From assembly GCA_964430505.1 (NCBI GenBank), contig CAYSGH010000007.1:30529-94528 (forward strand): DNA of 64,000 nucleotides, given 5' to 3'. The stretch is from UBA6176 sp032119375. Its GTDB lineage: Bacteria > Verrucomicrobiota > Verrucomicrobiia > Limisphaerales > UBA9464. The translations under genes and the position numbers were made by a program. Under the pieces are notes generated by a model, which worked only from the letters and a program-made list of their open reading frames with translations, ran no database searches and was not told the DNA's origin. Positions 44,907-54,626 of this stretch are shown one piece after another (the stretch's first letter is position 1; every line of letters begins with the position of its first letter).

Positions 44907-47600
44907 GTGCTTGGAGAATCGGCCGGGGCAGGGCAGGCTCGGCCCGTGGAAGCTTTGGGCGCGGAATCGGCAGGCAAAACCGAAGGTGCAGGGGACCAAG
45001 GCACGGCGGTTGCCCCTCCCGCGTCGCCCCTGCGCCTTCCCGAGCTGTTGGCCCCGGCGGGCGACTGGGAATGCGCGCGCGCGGCCGTCGAGAACGGCGC
45101 GGACGCGATCTACTTCGGGCTCGATCGCTTCAACGCGCGGATGCGCGCCCGGAACTTCACCGAGGCAGACCTGCCCGCATTGATGGAATTCCTGCACCGG
45201 CGTGGCGTCCGGGGCTACGTCACGTTCAACACGTTGGTGTTTGCGGATGAGCTGGCGGCGGCGGCGGACTACCTGCGGGCCATCATCGCGGCGGGCGTGG
45301 ACGCGGCGATTGTGCAGGACGTCGGGGTGTGCCGACTGATCCGGCGACTATCACCGGACTTTCCCATCCATGGCTCCACGCAGATGACGGTCACAAGCCC
45401 GGCCGGGGTGGAGATGGCGCGGGAGCTCGGGTGCGGCCTGGTGGTGCTCGCACGCGAGAATTCCATCCGGGAGATCGAGGCGATCCAGACGGCGCAGCGG
45501 GCCTCGGGACGGCCGCCGTTGCCGCTCGAGGTGTTCGTGCACGGGGCGTTGTGCGTGGCCTACTCCGGCCAATGCCTCACCAGCGAGTCCCTCGGCGGGC
45601 GCAGCGCAAACCGCGGCGAGTGCGCCCAGGCCTGTCGCATGCCCTACGAGCTGGTGGCGGACGGCCGCGTGGTGGATCTGGGCGACCGTCGCTACCTGCT
45701 GTCGCCGCAGGACCTCGCGGGCCTCGACCTGCTGCCGCAGTTGGTCCGTGCGGGCGTGGCGTCGCTGAAGATCGAGGGACGCTTGAAGTCGCCCGAGTAC
45801 GTGGCGGCGGTGACGCGCGTGTATCGGCGGGCGTTGGACGGCCTGGCATCGAGCCCGGGTGCCGCGTCGGTAGAGGGCCTGCCGGGGCTGGATGCGGCGC
45901 GTGCGCGTTACGAGTTGGAGATGGGCTTCTCGCGCGGGCTGCACACGGGATGGTTTGGCGGCATCAACAACCAGGAACTGGTCCATGCGCGCTTCGGAAA
46001 AAAGCGGGGCGTGTACCTCGGCGAGGTCCTCCGCGTGGAACGCGAACGGATCATCCTGCGGCCGGAGGGCCCCATCCAGGCCGGCGATGGCATCGTCTTG
46101 GACGCCGGTCGGCCCGACCTTCCCGAGGAGGGCGGGCGCATCTTTGGGGTCCATGCGCGCGGCGATGGGACCTTGGCCCTGGAATTTGGGCGGGGGGCCG
46201 TGGATTGGCGTCGCGTTGCACCGGGCCAGCGGGTTTGGAAGACGGGCGACCCTGCGCTGGAGCGCGAGCTGCGCAAGACGTTCGAGGGCGAGGCGGTGCG
46301 ACGCCCGCGTCGGGTGTGGATGGAGGTGCATGGGCATGAGGGCGTGCCCATGACGGTCATGATGCGACACGAGGCGGGGCCCGTGGTGAGGTCGGAATCA
46401 TCGGTGCCCTTGGCGCGCGCGGAGCGGCAGCCGCTGGCGACGGATCGGTTGAGGGACCAGCTTGGGAGGCTTGGGGGGACGGCGTTTCGTCTGGTGGGCC
46501 TTGAGAACCGGCTGGAGGGGCCCGTCATCCTTCCCGTGAGCGAGCTGAACCGGATGCGCCGCGAGCTGGTGGATGCGATGGGCGCGGCCCTGGTGCGCGC
46601 GACGCGCTGGACGTTGTTGGGGGATTCGGGGGCTTCGGACCCAACGCGGATGGAAGCGTGTGAAGGCCCCAGGGTTGAAGAACGCGAGGCCACCGAGCCC
46701 GCCCGGGATGCGGCGGATCGATTGATCGTGCTGGTGCGGTCGATGGGCCAGTTGGAGGCCGCGTTGGCCAGCGGGGTCCGGACGGTCTGCTGCGAGTTCG
46801 AGGACCCGAAGCGGCTTCGGGACGCGGTGCGCATGGTGCGCGAGCGGTGCTCCTGCTCGGGGCCAGCGACGGAGGTGTGGGCGGTGCCGCCGCGCATCTT
46901 CAAGCCGGGCGAGGACTGGATCTTGAAGATCGTGATGTCGTCGGACCCCGACGGCATCCTGGTGCGGAACGCGGAGCATGTCCGGGCGTTTGCGGGGCGG
47001 CGGATGCGCGGGGACTTTTCCTTGAACGTGGCGAACCCGTTGTCGGCGGAGCATTGGGTCCGGGGCGTCGGCTTGGAGCGCGTGACGGCAAGCTACGACC
47101 TCAACGTCGCGCAGTTGGAGGCGTTGGCGCGGGGCGTGGACCCGTCATCGCTCGAGGTGACCATCCACCAGCATGTGCCCATGTTTCACATGGAGCACTG
47201 CGTCTTTTGTGCGTTCCTGTCGAAGGGCACGGATTACACGAACTGCGGACGGCCCTGCGACCGCCATGACGTCCGGCTGCGGGACCGCGTGGGCCAGGAA
47301 CATCCGTTGAAGGCGGACGCCGGGTGCCGCAACACGGTGTTCAACGGGCGGGCACAGACGGGCGCGGAGGCGGTGGGACGGCTCATGGCCCTCGGTTTGC
47401 GGGATTTCCGGGTCGAGTTCGTGGACGAGGATGCGGCGACGGTCACGCGGACGCTGGGACGATACCGGGCGCTGCTGCGGGGCGAGGCGAGCGCGGAGCA
47501 GGTTTGGCGGGAGCTCAAGCTGCACAGCCAGCTCGGCGTCACCCGCGGGCAAATGGATCAGGAGGAGGCGCGGAAGGTGTTTCCGAAGTCGTCGGGCTAG
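44907..47600 (+). CDS. U32-family peptidase / RlhA-type rRNA hydroxylation protein
   Basis: 897 residues. The N-terminal half is a TIM-barrel-like U32 domain (ELLAPAGDWECARAAVENGADAIYFG) with the Cys-containing VHGALCVAYSGQCLTS and RGECAQACRMPYE motifs. A DUF3656-like middle part follows (about 370-540). A second U32-like half has IHQHVPMFHMEHCVFCAF and NCGRPCDRHDV, a Cys cluster that may hold an iron-sulfur site. Relatives include E. coli RlhA, which hydroxylates a 23S rRNA cytidine, and longer bacterial U32 proteins of about 830-900 residues. Peptidase activity is unproven for this group. The GTG at 44907 has GGAGGAG ten bases upstream and follows the monooxygenase stop by seven bases; the exact start is uncertain. 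Confidence 0.85.
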   Translation: MLGESAGAGQARPVEALGAESAGKTEGAGDQGTAVAPPASPLRLPELLAPAGDWECARAAVENGADAIYFGLDRFNARMRARNFTEADLPALMEFLHRRGVRGYVTFNTLVFADELAAAADYLRAIIAAGVDAAIVQDVGVCRLIRRLSPDFPIHGSTQMTVTSPAGVEMARELGCGLVVLARENSIREIEAIQTAQRASGRPPLPLEVFVHGALCVAYSGQCLTSESLGGRSANRGECAQACRMPYELVADGRVVDLGDRRYLLSPQDLAGLDLLPQLVRAGVASLKIEGRLKSPEYVAAVTRVYRRALDGLASSPGAASVEGLPGLDAARARYELEMGFSRGLHTGWFGGINNQELVHARFGKKRGVYLGEVLRVERERIILRPEGPIQAGDGIVLDAGRPDLPEEGGRIFGVHARGDGTLALEFGRGAVDWRRVAPGQRVWKTGDPALERELRKTFEGEAVRRPRRVWMEVHGHEGVPMTVMMRHEAGPVVRSESSVPLARAERQPLATDRLRDQLGRLGGTAFRLVGLENRLEGPVILPVSELNRMRRELVDAMGAALVRATRWTLLGDSGASDPTRMEACEGPRVEEREATEPARDAADRLIVLVRSMGQLEAALASGVRTVCCEFEDPKRLRDAVRMVRERCSCSGPATEVWAVPPRIFKPGEDWILKIVMSSDPDGILVRNAEHVRAFAGRRMRGDFSLNVANPLSAEHWVRGVGLERVTASYDLNVAQLEALARGVDPSSLEVTIHQHVPMFHMEHCVFCAFLSKGTDYTNCGRPCDRHDVRLRDRVGQEHPLKADAGCRNTVFNGRAQTGAEAVGRLMALGLRDFRVEFVDEDAATVTRTLGRYRALLRGEASAEQVWRELKLHSQLGVTRGQMDQEEARKVFPKSSG

Positions 47601-47683
47601 CGAGGGCTTGGCAGCATTGGGACCGTGGATAGAGTGCGGGGACCGGGCGGGCGTTCGTGGAGGCGTCGGCCAGGACATCCGGG

Positions 47684-48514
47684 ATGCACAAGATGAAAAC
47701 GAGCAAGGTTGGAAGTCCGTCTGGTCCGCGCGCCGTCGTCGCGGGGTTCACGTTGATTGAACTGCTGGTGGTGATCGCGATCATCGCCATCCTCGCGGGG
47801 ATGCTCCTGCCGGCGCTGGGCAAGGCGAAGACCAAGGCGCAGGGCATCACCTGCATGAACAACGGGCGCCAGTTGATGATGGCATGGAAGCTCTATTCCG
47901 GGGACTACAACGACAAGCTGGTGGCTTCCCTCAACATGCCGGGACGCCCCGTTTGGGTCGAGGGCAGCCTGGATTTCTCCAGCCCGAACAACACCAACAA
48001 CCGCTTCATCACCAACGGGCCGTTGTTCAAGTACGCCGGGAATTCGCTGACCATTTACAAGTGCCCGGCCGACCGCGCCGCCACGGCGAAGCTGCCCCGG
48101 GCGCGCTTCACGCCCCGCATTCGTAGCATTTCGATGAGCCAGGCCTTCGATTTCGGAGGTTGGCTCCCGGCGTCCCAGTATCGCACCTACGCCACCGACT
48201 CCGAGATTGCCATCCCGGCCAAGACGTGGGTCTTCGTCGACGAGCACTCCGACAGCATCAACGACGCCGCCTGTGCCGTGCAGATGGCCCCGCCCGAGGC
48301 CCGCTCCGCCCAGATCATCGACTTCCCGGCCAGCTACCACAACGGCGCCGCCGGCTTCTCCTTCGCTGATGGACATTCCGAGGTGCACCGCTGGGTGGGG
48401 TCGAGGATTCGAGCCCCGGCCACCTACACGGGCACCATGGCGCTCAATGTTCCGGCCGGTGATTCGATCAACGACGTGAAGTGGTGGTCCGAGAACACCA
48501 CGGTGCGGCGCTAG
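47684..48514 (+). CDS. Type II/IV prepilin-like protein (verrucomicrobial DGH type)
   Basis: 276 residues. Near the N-terminus AGFTLIELLVVIAIIAILAG is a prepilin cleavage/methylation site with the Glu at +5 followed by the hydrophobic helix. The rest is a globular domain with the C-terminal FADGHSEVHRW, the DGH motif of large prepilin families in Verrucomicrobia, Lentisphaerae and Planctomycetes. It is processed by a prepilin peptidase and probably exposed on, or assembled in, the envelope. These families are often present in many copies and their function is unknown. The ATG at 47684 and another at 47693 both fit. Confidence 0.88.
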   Translation: MHKMKTSKVGSPSGPRAVVAGFTLIELLVVIAIIAILAGMLLPALGKAKTKAQGITCMNNGRQLMMAWKLYSGDYNDKLVASLNMPGRPVWVEGSLDFSSPNNTNNRFITNGPLFKYAGNSLTIYKCPADRAATAKLPRARFTPRIRSISMSQAFDFGGWLPASQYRTYATDSEIAIPAKTWVFVDEHSDSINDAACAVQMAPPEARSAQIIDFPASYHNGAAGFSFADGHSEVHRWVGSRIRAPATYTGTMALNVPAGDSINDVKWWSENTTVRR

Positions 48515-48939
48515 GCATCCAGCGATGGCGGCCCCGTGGGCCACCGTCGAGGTCATTGGTTTCAGCGGTGGTCCGGACTCGTTGGAGGGCGCCCTGCCAA
48601 TGGGTGGTAGGCTGCCTCCTTCTCGGATGGGCTGCGGCGGTCCGTGTCGCGCCATGGGACACGGACGACGCCACTTGGACGACGCCACTTCCCGACTCAT
48701 GCACCCATGCGACGATGGGCCTAGGCGTCGTCCGTGAGGTTTCCCCCATCATCGATTTGCGAGGGCGTATTCTTGGGAGCCAAGGTGGGGGGCCCCGAAA
48801 GGGGGGGCCCAGCCAAATAGAGCTGGGCCCGGGCCAGGATGATTCGTGCGGGGGCAAAGGGAATGCGAAGCAGGCCGAGCAAGAACGGCCGACCCAGCGG
48901 AATCCGCCCGGCTCACAAACCACAAAGCCGACACTGCCC
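48515..48939. other. Non-coding stretch upstream of the TPR gene
   Basis: 425 bases without a supported gene. The notable element is the GC-rich hairpin at 48805-48830 and the adjacent run GGGGGGCCCCGAAAGGGGGGGCCC at 48786-48810, which can fold in alternative ways with it. The direct repeat GACGACGCCACTT occurs at 48663-48675 and 48678-48690. No promoter boxes are clear. Confidence 0.5.
48805..48830 (+). terminator. 9-bp GC-rich hairpin (terminator or leader element)
   Basis: GGGCCCAGC at 48805-48813 pairs perfectly with GCTGGGCCC at 48822-48830 around the loop CAAATAGA. There is no T-tract, so it may act as a leader structure for the TPR gene 110 bases downstream rather than as a classical terminator of the prepilin gene. 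Confidence 0.5.
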
Positions 48940-49923
48940 ATGAACACTCCATCGGACTCCTCCGGCGACAGCCATCGCCCCTCCAAGCCCAAGCGCGGAA
49001 ACGGCACGCCACCCAGCCGCCCGGGAAAGGCGAAGCGTCGAAAGCCCCTGAGCCACGCCGAAATGATGGAGAGGTTCAAGGCAACCCTGCACAAGGCCGA
49101 GCGACTCCTGGCCTTCGGAATCGCCCAGGAAAACGAGCATCTCCGGGCGTCCGAGGCTCCGCGCCAGCGGGCGCGTGCCTGCGCGGAAAAAGGAGACGAA
49201 GCCGGGGCGGAAGCTGCATGGCGTGAGGTGATTGCGGCGGAGATACAGACGGGGGATGCCGCGTTCATTTCCAAGGCCTACCTGCACTTCGGATGCTGGC
49301 TCCTGCACGTGGGCCAGGACGAGGCGGCCTTTGCCAACTCCGTCCCCCTCGTCGAGGTGTCGCGAAAGGCCGAGTTCTCGTTCGTGTTGTGGAAGGCGCT
49401 GGAGCACCGGGTCGTTTGCGCCACGCGCCTCAACCGGATGGCTCCCGCCATGGAGGCGGCCGAGGAGGCGATTCGACTGGCAGACGGATGCGAGGACTTG
49501 GTGGATCACCGTGGATGGTCACGGGTGCTGCGCGGGAAGTCCCTGCTGGAGCTGGGCGAGGTAGAGCGGGCCAACGAGGATCTCGAGGCCAGCCGGGAGC
49601 ACTTCACCGACGATGCCCGACCCAGGTGGCAGGAGGATGTCTTCACTTGGCGAATTCATTGGTGGGAGTTGGCCGCAGAGATCCGGATGGAGCAAAGGAA
49701 CGTCCGCGCCTCCGTTCAGGCGTGGGCCAAGGTTGTCTGGCTGCGCCGCGCCTTGTTCAAGCACCGCAAGGAGTCGTGGCATTTCGTGGCGGATGCCTTG
49801 CGAAACTGGGCGGATGCCCTGCGCATTGACGGGCAATCCGGCCCGGCCGCCGTGGCGGAGGTGGAGGCGGACCGATTGGAGGCCGAGTTCGACGTCGAGA
49901 ACGCGGCGGACGCCCCAGGCTGA
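48940..49923 (+). CDS. TPR-like helical protein of unknown function
   Basis: 327 residues. The first 40 are Ser/Pro/Lys-rich and probably disordered. The remainder is all helical with several loosely conserved tetratricopeptide-like repeats (for example AAWREVIAAEIQTGDAAFIS, AMEAAEEAIRLADGCEDLV, WSRVLRGKSLLELGEVERAN) and a helical C-terminus to about 310. No signal peptide or membrane segment, so it is likely a cytoplasmic scaffold. Function not recognised. It is convergent with hemL and preceded by a hairpin-containing leader. The start was taken at MNTPSDSSGD because upstream frame extension covers a region rich in hairpins and repeats. Confidence 0.7.
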   Translation: MNTPSDSSGDSHRPSKPKRGNGTPPSRPGKAKRRKPLSHAEMMERFKATLHKAERLLAFGIAQENEHLRASEAPRQRARACAEKGDEAGAEAAWREVIAAEIQTGDAAFISKAYLHFGCWLLHVGQDEAAFANSVPLVEVSRKAEFSFVLWKALEHRVVCATRLNRMAPAMEAAEEAIRLADGCEDLVDHRGWSRVLRGKSLLELGEVERANEDLEASREHFTDDARPRWQEDVFTWRIHWWELAAEIRMEQRNVRASVQAWAKVVWLRRALFKHRKESWHFVADALRNWADALRIDGQSGPAAVAEVEADRLEAEFDVENAADAPG

Positions 49924-49990
49924 GGCCGGAGCTGCCTGTCCCTTCCTGCCGGAGCAGCCTCAGTGCCCGCCTCATTCCCCCGCTTCCCCT

Positions 49991-51262
49991 CTACAACCGG
50001 CCCATCACCGTGCGCGCGGCGTCGATGGTGCGCTGGATGTCATCGGCGGTGTGGGCGGTGGAGAGGAACCCCGCCTCGAACTGGCTGGGGGCCATGTACA
50101 CGCCCTGGGACAACATCCCGTGGAAGAACCGCGCGAACCGTGCCCGGTCGCTGCGCAGCGCATCGGCAAGGTTCCACACGGGTTGATCCGTGAAGTAGGC
50201 GCAAAACATCGAGCCTAAGCGACGCCATTGGATCGGGATGCCCGTTGCCCTCGCGGCATCGAGCATCCCGGTCTCCAACGCCCGTCCGAGTTCCTCCAGG
50301 CGCGCGTGGCCCCCGCATCGCTCCAGCTCGTCCAAGGTTGCCATCCCTGCCGCCATGGCGAGCGGGTTGCCGCTCAGCGTCCCCGCTTGATACACGGGCC
50401 CCAACGGCGCCAGCCAATCCATGATGCCCGCCCGCCCCCCGAACGCGCCCACGGGCAACCCGCCCCCAATGATCTTCCCGAGACAGGTGAGGTCGGGGAC
50501 GATCCCGAACAGTTCCTGTGCCCCTCCCGGAGCCAGGCGAAAGCCCGTCATCACCTCGTCGGCAATCAACACGACGCCGTGACGCGTGCACAACTCCCGC
50601 AACGCGCCGAGGAACCCCGGGCGCGGCGGGTAGAGTCCCGCGTTGGCGGGCACCAACTCCAGGATCACGGCCGCCAGGCTGGATCCATGCCGCCGGAACA
50701 GGTCCTCCAGCGCTTCCACGTCGTTGAACGGCAACACGTGTGTCAGGCCCGCCAACGCGGACGGCACCCCTGCGGAGTCGGGCGTCCCTAGCGTCAACGC
50801 CCCCGACCCAGCCTTCACCAGCAGCGAATCGCCGTGGCCATGGTAACACCCGTCGAACTTCGCCACGGCGTCCCGTCCCGTGAACCCGCGGGCCAGCCGC
50901 AACGCCGACATGCACGCCTCCGTGCCCGAGTTGCAAAAGCGGAGCTTCTCCACCGACGCGAACCGTGCCTTGACCCGCCGCGCCAGCTCGACCTCCAGCG
51001 GGTTCGGGATGCCAAAGCTCGTCCCCCGCGCCGCCGCCGCCTGGACCGCCGCCACCACCGCCGGGTGCGCGTGTCCCAGGATCGCCGGACCCCAGGTCCC
51101 GACGTAGTCGATGAACTCCTCGCCATCCGCCGTCCGCACTCGGGCGCCCGAGGCCGACACCACGAAGAACGGCTCGCCGCCCACCGCGCGAAAGGCGCGG
51201 ACCGGCGAGTTGACTCCGCCCGGGAAATGCCCAAGCGCCTCCGCGAACCATGCGGCGGACAT
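49991..51262 (-). CDS. hemL: Glutamate-1-semialdehyde 2,1-aminomutase
   Basis: 423 residues, matching E. coli HemL closely in length. It makes 5-aminolevulinate for haem and other tetrapyrroles in the C5 pathway, PLP-dependent. Motifs: PGGVNSPVRAFRAVGGEP, VGTWGPAILGHAHP, the PLP region NSGTEACMSALRLAR, CYHGHGDSLLVKAGSG, ADEVMTGFR, and the Schiff-base Lys263 in LGKIIGGGLPVGAFGG. The ATG at 51262 (MSAAWFAEALGHFPGGVNSP) fits the family; an in-frame ATG at 51295 would add 11 residues. It is 44 bases downstream of the hydrolase gene on the same strand. Confidence 0.96.
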   Translation of the reverse strand: MSAAWFAEALGHFPGGVNSPVRAFRAVGGEPFFVVSASGARVRTADGEEFIDYVGTWGPAILGHAHPAVVAAVQAAAARGTSFGIPNPLEVELARRVKARFASVEKLRFCNSGTEACMSALRLARGFTGRDAVAKFDGCYHGHGDSLLVKAGSGALTLGTPDSAGVPSALAGLTHVLPFNDVEALEDLFRRHGSSLAAVILELVPANAGLYPPRPGFLGALRELCTRHGVVLIADEVMTGFRLAPGGAQELFGIVPDLTCLGKIIGGGLPVGAFGGRAGIMDWLAPLGPVYQAGTLSGNPLAMAAGMATLDELERCGGHARLEELGRALETGMLDAARATGIPIQWRRLGSMFCAYFTDQPVWNLADALRSDRARFARFFHGMLSQGVYMAPSQFEAGFLSTAHTADDIQRTIDAARTVMGRL

Positions 51263-51306
51263 GGGCCGATGCCTGGGTTGAAAGGCCGCGTGCATGGAAA
51301 AAACGG

Positions 51307-53796
51307 CTAGCGGCCCTCGGTTGCCCACGCGATCTCGCCGTTTTCCACCGACCAGTCGTTTCCGAAGAAGCCCGTCGCACGCACCCCTGCCGTCCCTCGC
51401 GCCAAGGTTTCCGGGCCAAAAACGGTCACGTCTGGAAGCGCAACCCCCGCCATGAAGTAGGGAACGCGGTCGCACAGGCGCATCCCCTCCAGGTTCGTGC
51501 CCGACACAACCCCCACGGACGCCACGTCGCTGTCGGGTCGCGGCCGGACGAAGAGGCAGGCGAGTGGGTCGCCTTGGGCCTCGCGCCTGCCCACGCGCAC
51601 GGAGCCGCGCCGCACCTGCACGGGGCTGTCCGCGAGCAGCAACGGCCATGCGGCGTGCGTGTCCGCGTTGCCGTACAGGATCACGCCCCGGTCCCGGTGC
51701 CGACGCGGGTCGAAGGCTGTGTCCGGCAACACCTCGAGACTGCCGTTGCCGCGGTACCAAAAGCTCTCCGAGTCGAACCGCGCCTTGGCGAGCGCCCAGG
51801 CGTTCTCGGCGGGCGTCCCGCGGGTGCCATACAGAAGCAAGATGCGATGGGCGAAGGCCTCCTTGAACGGCCCGGCCCGGTGCGGCCCCTTGTGCGCGAG
51901 GGGCGACGGCCCGGCGACCGCCCAGCCTTGGTCCCCGCGCGCGAGCCAGACGGTGCCCGTCGTGGACTTCGGGCTTTCCTTCCCATCCCTTCGCGCGTGC
52001 GCGAGGTCCCGATTGAGGTTCGTGAGCACCTGGCCGTCGAGGGAGATCGTCGGGGCGGCCCCCGGCTGGAGCACGCCGAGGTGCAGCGCCAGACGGGCCA
52101 CGTTCTCCGTCGTGCCCGACACGCGGCGGGACGGGGCGTCCCATTCAAGGTCCATCCGGCTGGGGGCCAGGGCGTGGACCTGGGCCTCGATGGACGCCCA
52201 TTGGCAACGGGCCGAGACGGCCGGGTTGGCGGTGACGAACCGCAGGCGGCGAACCTCGTGCGGGTCCGGGATCCGGCGTCGCGCGAACAGGTCGAAGATC
52301 GGCGGCCAGTCGAGGCACTGGTTGCCCCACCAATGCCCGGCTCCCGGCTGCTCGTGCCATGCGAAGTCCCGGTGAAACGTCCCTAACACCTCGCGCATCG
52401 TTCGTGCCTCGGACACCGGCACGTTGTCGTCGGCGTCTCCGTGAAGGATGTAGATGCCGTGATGGGTGTAGTTGGTGGCGAGGGCGAGGGTGTCGCTCGG
52501 TGTCCAAGCGCGCTGGATCAATCGTTGCACGTCGTTCGAGGCCGCCGCCCGCCGTCCCCCGCCATAGCTCGCGAAGCTGATCCACCCTGCACTGGGGGCG
52601 AGTGCCGCAAACCGGTCTGGATACGTTGCGCCCAACTGCCAGGTCCCATGGCCGCCCATGGAATGTCCCGTGAGGTACGTGCGCGACGGGTCCGTTCCAT
52701 GAAGACGTTGCACGCGGTCCAGGACCTCGATGGCGTCGCGCCGACCCCAGTCCTCCCAATCGAACCCGAACGGCCTGCGGTTCGTGGGTGCGGCGACGTG
52801 CAGGCGCGTCTTGGGCGCATAGCACGCGGCCTGCCCGATCCCCTCGACCCCGGCGCCGTGCGTGCTCAGGACCAGCCCGGGACGTTCGAGGTCGCCCGGC
52901 ATCGGACGCGCTGGAACGAACCCGTAGTACTGCACCGATCCGTCGATCTCGCTCACGAACGTGTCCCGGCGCGTCGCCTCCGGGGCCAGCAAGGCCAGCT
53001 TGAACGAGCGCCGTGCCACCGTGGCAAGACCGCTTCGGAGGGACAGGTCCAGCCCCACGGCGTTGGTCCGCGATTTCCCCGGGTGAATCACCGTGAACGG
53101 CGTCTTGTGCACCCCCAGCGGCGGGATGGTGGGGACGGGCGACTCGGTGGCGGTGCCTCCCTCCGGGACCGCCCGCAGCACCAATCCCGCCAGCGGCTCT
53201 TGGCTGGCGTTCACCACGAGCACGGCTGCCGCCGCCTCGTTGCGACGGCCCCGCACAAGGTCCGGCAGCGTCGGGTCGCGCGGGTCGATGGCGACGGGCT
53301 CGGGCTCGGCGAGGCGCACGCTCAGCGCTCCGCGCCCCGTGGCGAACAGGAGGTCGTTCGTCCCGGCTCGGATCGCGACGGGGAGGGAGACGGAGCCGTT
53401 GCGATAGATGTCGCCCGCGCGGGGCTCGCCGTTGACGTAGGCCATCGAGTGGCCGCTGGCCTGGAGCAACAGGATGCGGTCGCGGTCCGAGACGAACGGC
53501 ACCGCCACGTAGCCGCCGCGCAAGGCGGGATGTTCAAAGGTGCCGTCCGGCTTGGCCGTCACGCGTTCCCAGACGCGGTTGGTGCCGCCGGGCAACTCGA
53601 CGACATCGCCGGCCGCCGGAAGCTGCCAGCGCCCCGCAACGATCCGGGCTTCGACCGGATCCGTCCGGAAAGGAGCCCGCGCCATGCGTCCGCCGAACGC
53701 AACGGCGAGCCCCTCGCGAAGCACGATGTCCTCCCCAAGGACGGCCAACGAAAGCCATGCGGCCACCAAGGGGAGCCTGCGCACAAGTCGAAGCAT
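51307..53796 (-). CDS. Secreted alpha/beta-hydrolase (esterase/prolyl-oligopeptidase-like)
   Basis: 829 residues with a signal peptide (about 1-23) and a beta-rich N-terminal half (about 25-290). A central alpha/beta-hydrolase domain follows with the nucleophile elbow GHSMGGHG (Ser379), HGDADDNVP (candidate acid) and GAGHWWGN (candidate His). The order Ser-Asp-His and the phrase YLTGHSMGGHGTW match prolyl-oligopeptidase-like and feruloyl-esterase-like secreted enzymes of Planctomycetes and Verrucomicrobia. A C-terminal domain (about 540-829) is not recognised. It probably hydrolyses an ester or peptide bond outside the cytoplasm; the substrate is unknown. Confidence 0.85.
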   Translation of the reverse strand: MLRLVRRLPLVAAWLSLAVLGEDIVLREGLAVAFGGRMARAPFRTDPVEARIVAGRWQLPAAGDVVELPGGTNRVWERVTAKPDGTFEHPALRGGYVAVPFVSDRDRILLLQASGHSMAYVNGEPRAGDIYRNGSVSLPVAIRAGTNDLLFATGRGALSVRLAEPEPVAIDPRDPTLPDLVRGRRNEAAAAVLVVNASQEPLAGLVLRAVPEGGTATESPVPTIPPLGVHKTPFTVIHPGKSRTNAVGLDLSLRSGLATVARRSFKLALLAPEATRRDTFVSEIDGSVQYYGFVPARPMPGDLERPGLVLSTHGAGVEGIGQAACYAPKTRLHVAAPTNRRPFGFDWEDWGRRDAIEVLDRVQRLHGTDPSRTYLTGHSMGGHGTWQLGATYPDRFAALAPSAGWISFASYGGGRRAAASNDVQRLIQRAWTPSDTLALATNYTHHGIYILHGDADDNVPVSEARTMREVLGTFHRDFAWHEQPGAGHWWGNQCLDWPPIFDLFARRRIPDPHEVRRLRFVTANPAVSARCQWASIEAQVHALAPSRMDLEWDAPSRRVSGTTENVARLALHLGVLQPGAAPTISLDGQVLTNLNRDLAHARRDGKESPKSTTGTVWLARGDQGWAVAGPSPLAHKGPHRAGPFKEAFAHRILLLYGTRGTPAENAWALAKARFDSESFWYRGNGSLEVLPDTAFDPRRHRDRGVILYGNADTHAAWPLLLADSPVQVRRGSVRVGRREAQGDPLACLFVRPRPDSDVASVGVVSGTNLEGMRLCDRVPYFMAGVALPDVTVFGPETLARGTAGVRATGFFGNDWSVENGEIAWATEGR

Positions 53797-53831
53797 CGGC
53801 ACACGCTACCGGCGGCGGGGCGACGCGTGCA

Positions 53832-54518
53832 ATGAGGCGTGCGCTCGGCGTGATCCTGTTTCGGCGATGGTTCGACTTTGGACGGCACATGCGGTTGGTT
53901 CCCCCCATGGGGACGGGAGTGGAAGCAACGGCGGCGATGGCGAATGCGGTCGCCATGGCGGTGCTGTTGTGGGGCGAGCGTCGGCGACTGCCCATGCAGA
54001 ACGTGGTGGCCCTGGGGTGCATCACGGCGGCCTTGGGTCTGGGCTTCGAATGGGCCATGGCGCGCGCGTTGGGCACCGGCTCGACGAGCTGGGTTCAACG
54101 GGCGATGTGCTGGCCCGTGACGTGGCTGGGCGCGCGGGTCCTTGCGCGCCGGATCACGCCCCCGGGCGGCCCACTGGCGGTGCACACGTTGGCCTTTGGA
54201 GCGCTGCTGTTGCCAGGAGTCGGAGACGTTGCATGGCGGATGTCGGAGCAGGGCTGGCCGGGGGTGGGGCTCGCGGCGGCGCGGCTGGGTTCGATGCTCT
54301 TGGGTCTTCTGGCCTTGGCCCCGTGGTGGATTCGCAAGCCTTTGTCCGCACCGCGGCCAGTCCCGTCGTTCTCGGGGGGCATTGCCATCCTGGCCGCGCT
54401 GGTGCATGGGGCCGTTGCAGCGAGTGTTTCTCGGGCGCCGGACTGGGCTCGGGTGGTGTCCCTGGCCGGCCCCCTCGCTGCGGCGGCTTGGCTGGCGGCG
54501 CGGCGGCGTCCGACCTGA
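53832..54518 (+). CDS. Small integral membrane protein of unknown function
   Basis: 228 residues with about six hydrophobic segments separated by short loops (for example AMANAVAMAVLLWGE, VVALGCITAALGLGFEWAMA, SGGIAILAALVHGAVAA). No family recognised. Residues are Ala/Leu/Gly/Trp-rich, typical of membrane proteins at this GC content. It starts 35 bases from the divergent hydrolase gene and lies upstream of the symporter gene, from which it is separated by about 110 bases. The codon pattern supports coding, but conservation is unknown. Confidence 0.6.
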   Translation: MRRALGVILFRRWFDFGRHMRLVPPMGTGVEATAAMANAVAMAVLLWGERRRLPMQNVVALGCITAALGLGFEWAMARALGTGSTSWVQRAMCWPVTWLGARVLARRITPPGGPLAVHTLAFGALLLPGVGDVAWRMSEQGWPGVGLAAARLGSMLLGLLALAPWWIRKPLSAPRPVPSFSGGIAILAALVHGAVAASVSRAPDWARVVSLAGPLAAAAWLAARRRPT

Positions 54519-54626
54519 CGGGGCGAGCGAATCGGACGGTTCGGGCGGATGTCCTGAATCTGCTTTCTGGCCAACAGCGCCCGAGGTGAGGCAGCCTCCC
54601 GGGGTCACAGCGCGCAAGGATTCCCG

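Noticed and set aside
42830..45004. Minus-strand open frame continuing upstream of trxB across the monooxygenase gene
   Set aside because: The extension has no homology and mirrors the plus-strand fusion protein, which has signal peptide, haem and copper motifs. TrxB begins at 42829.
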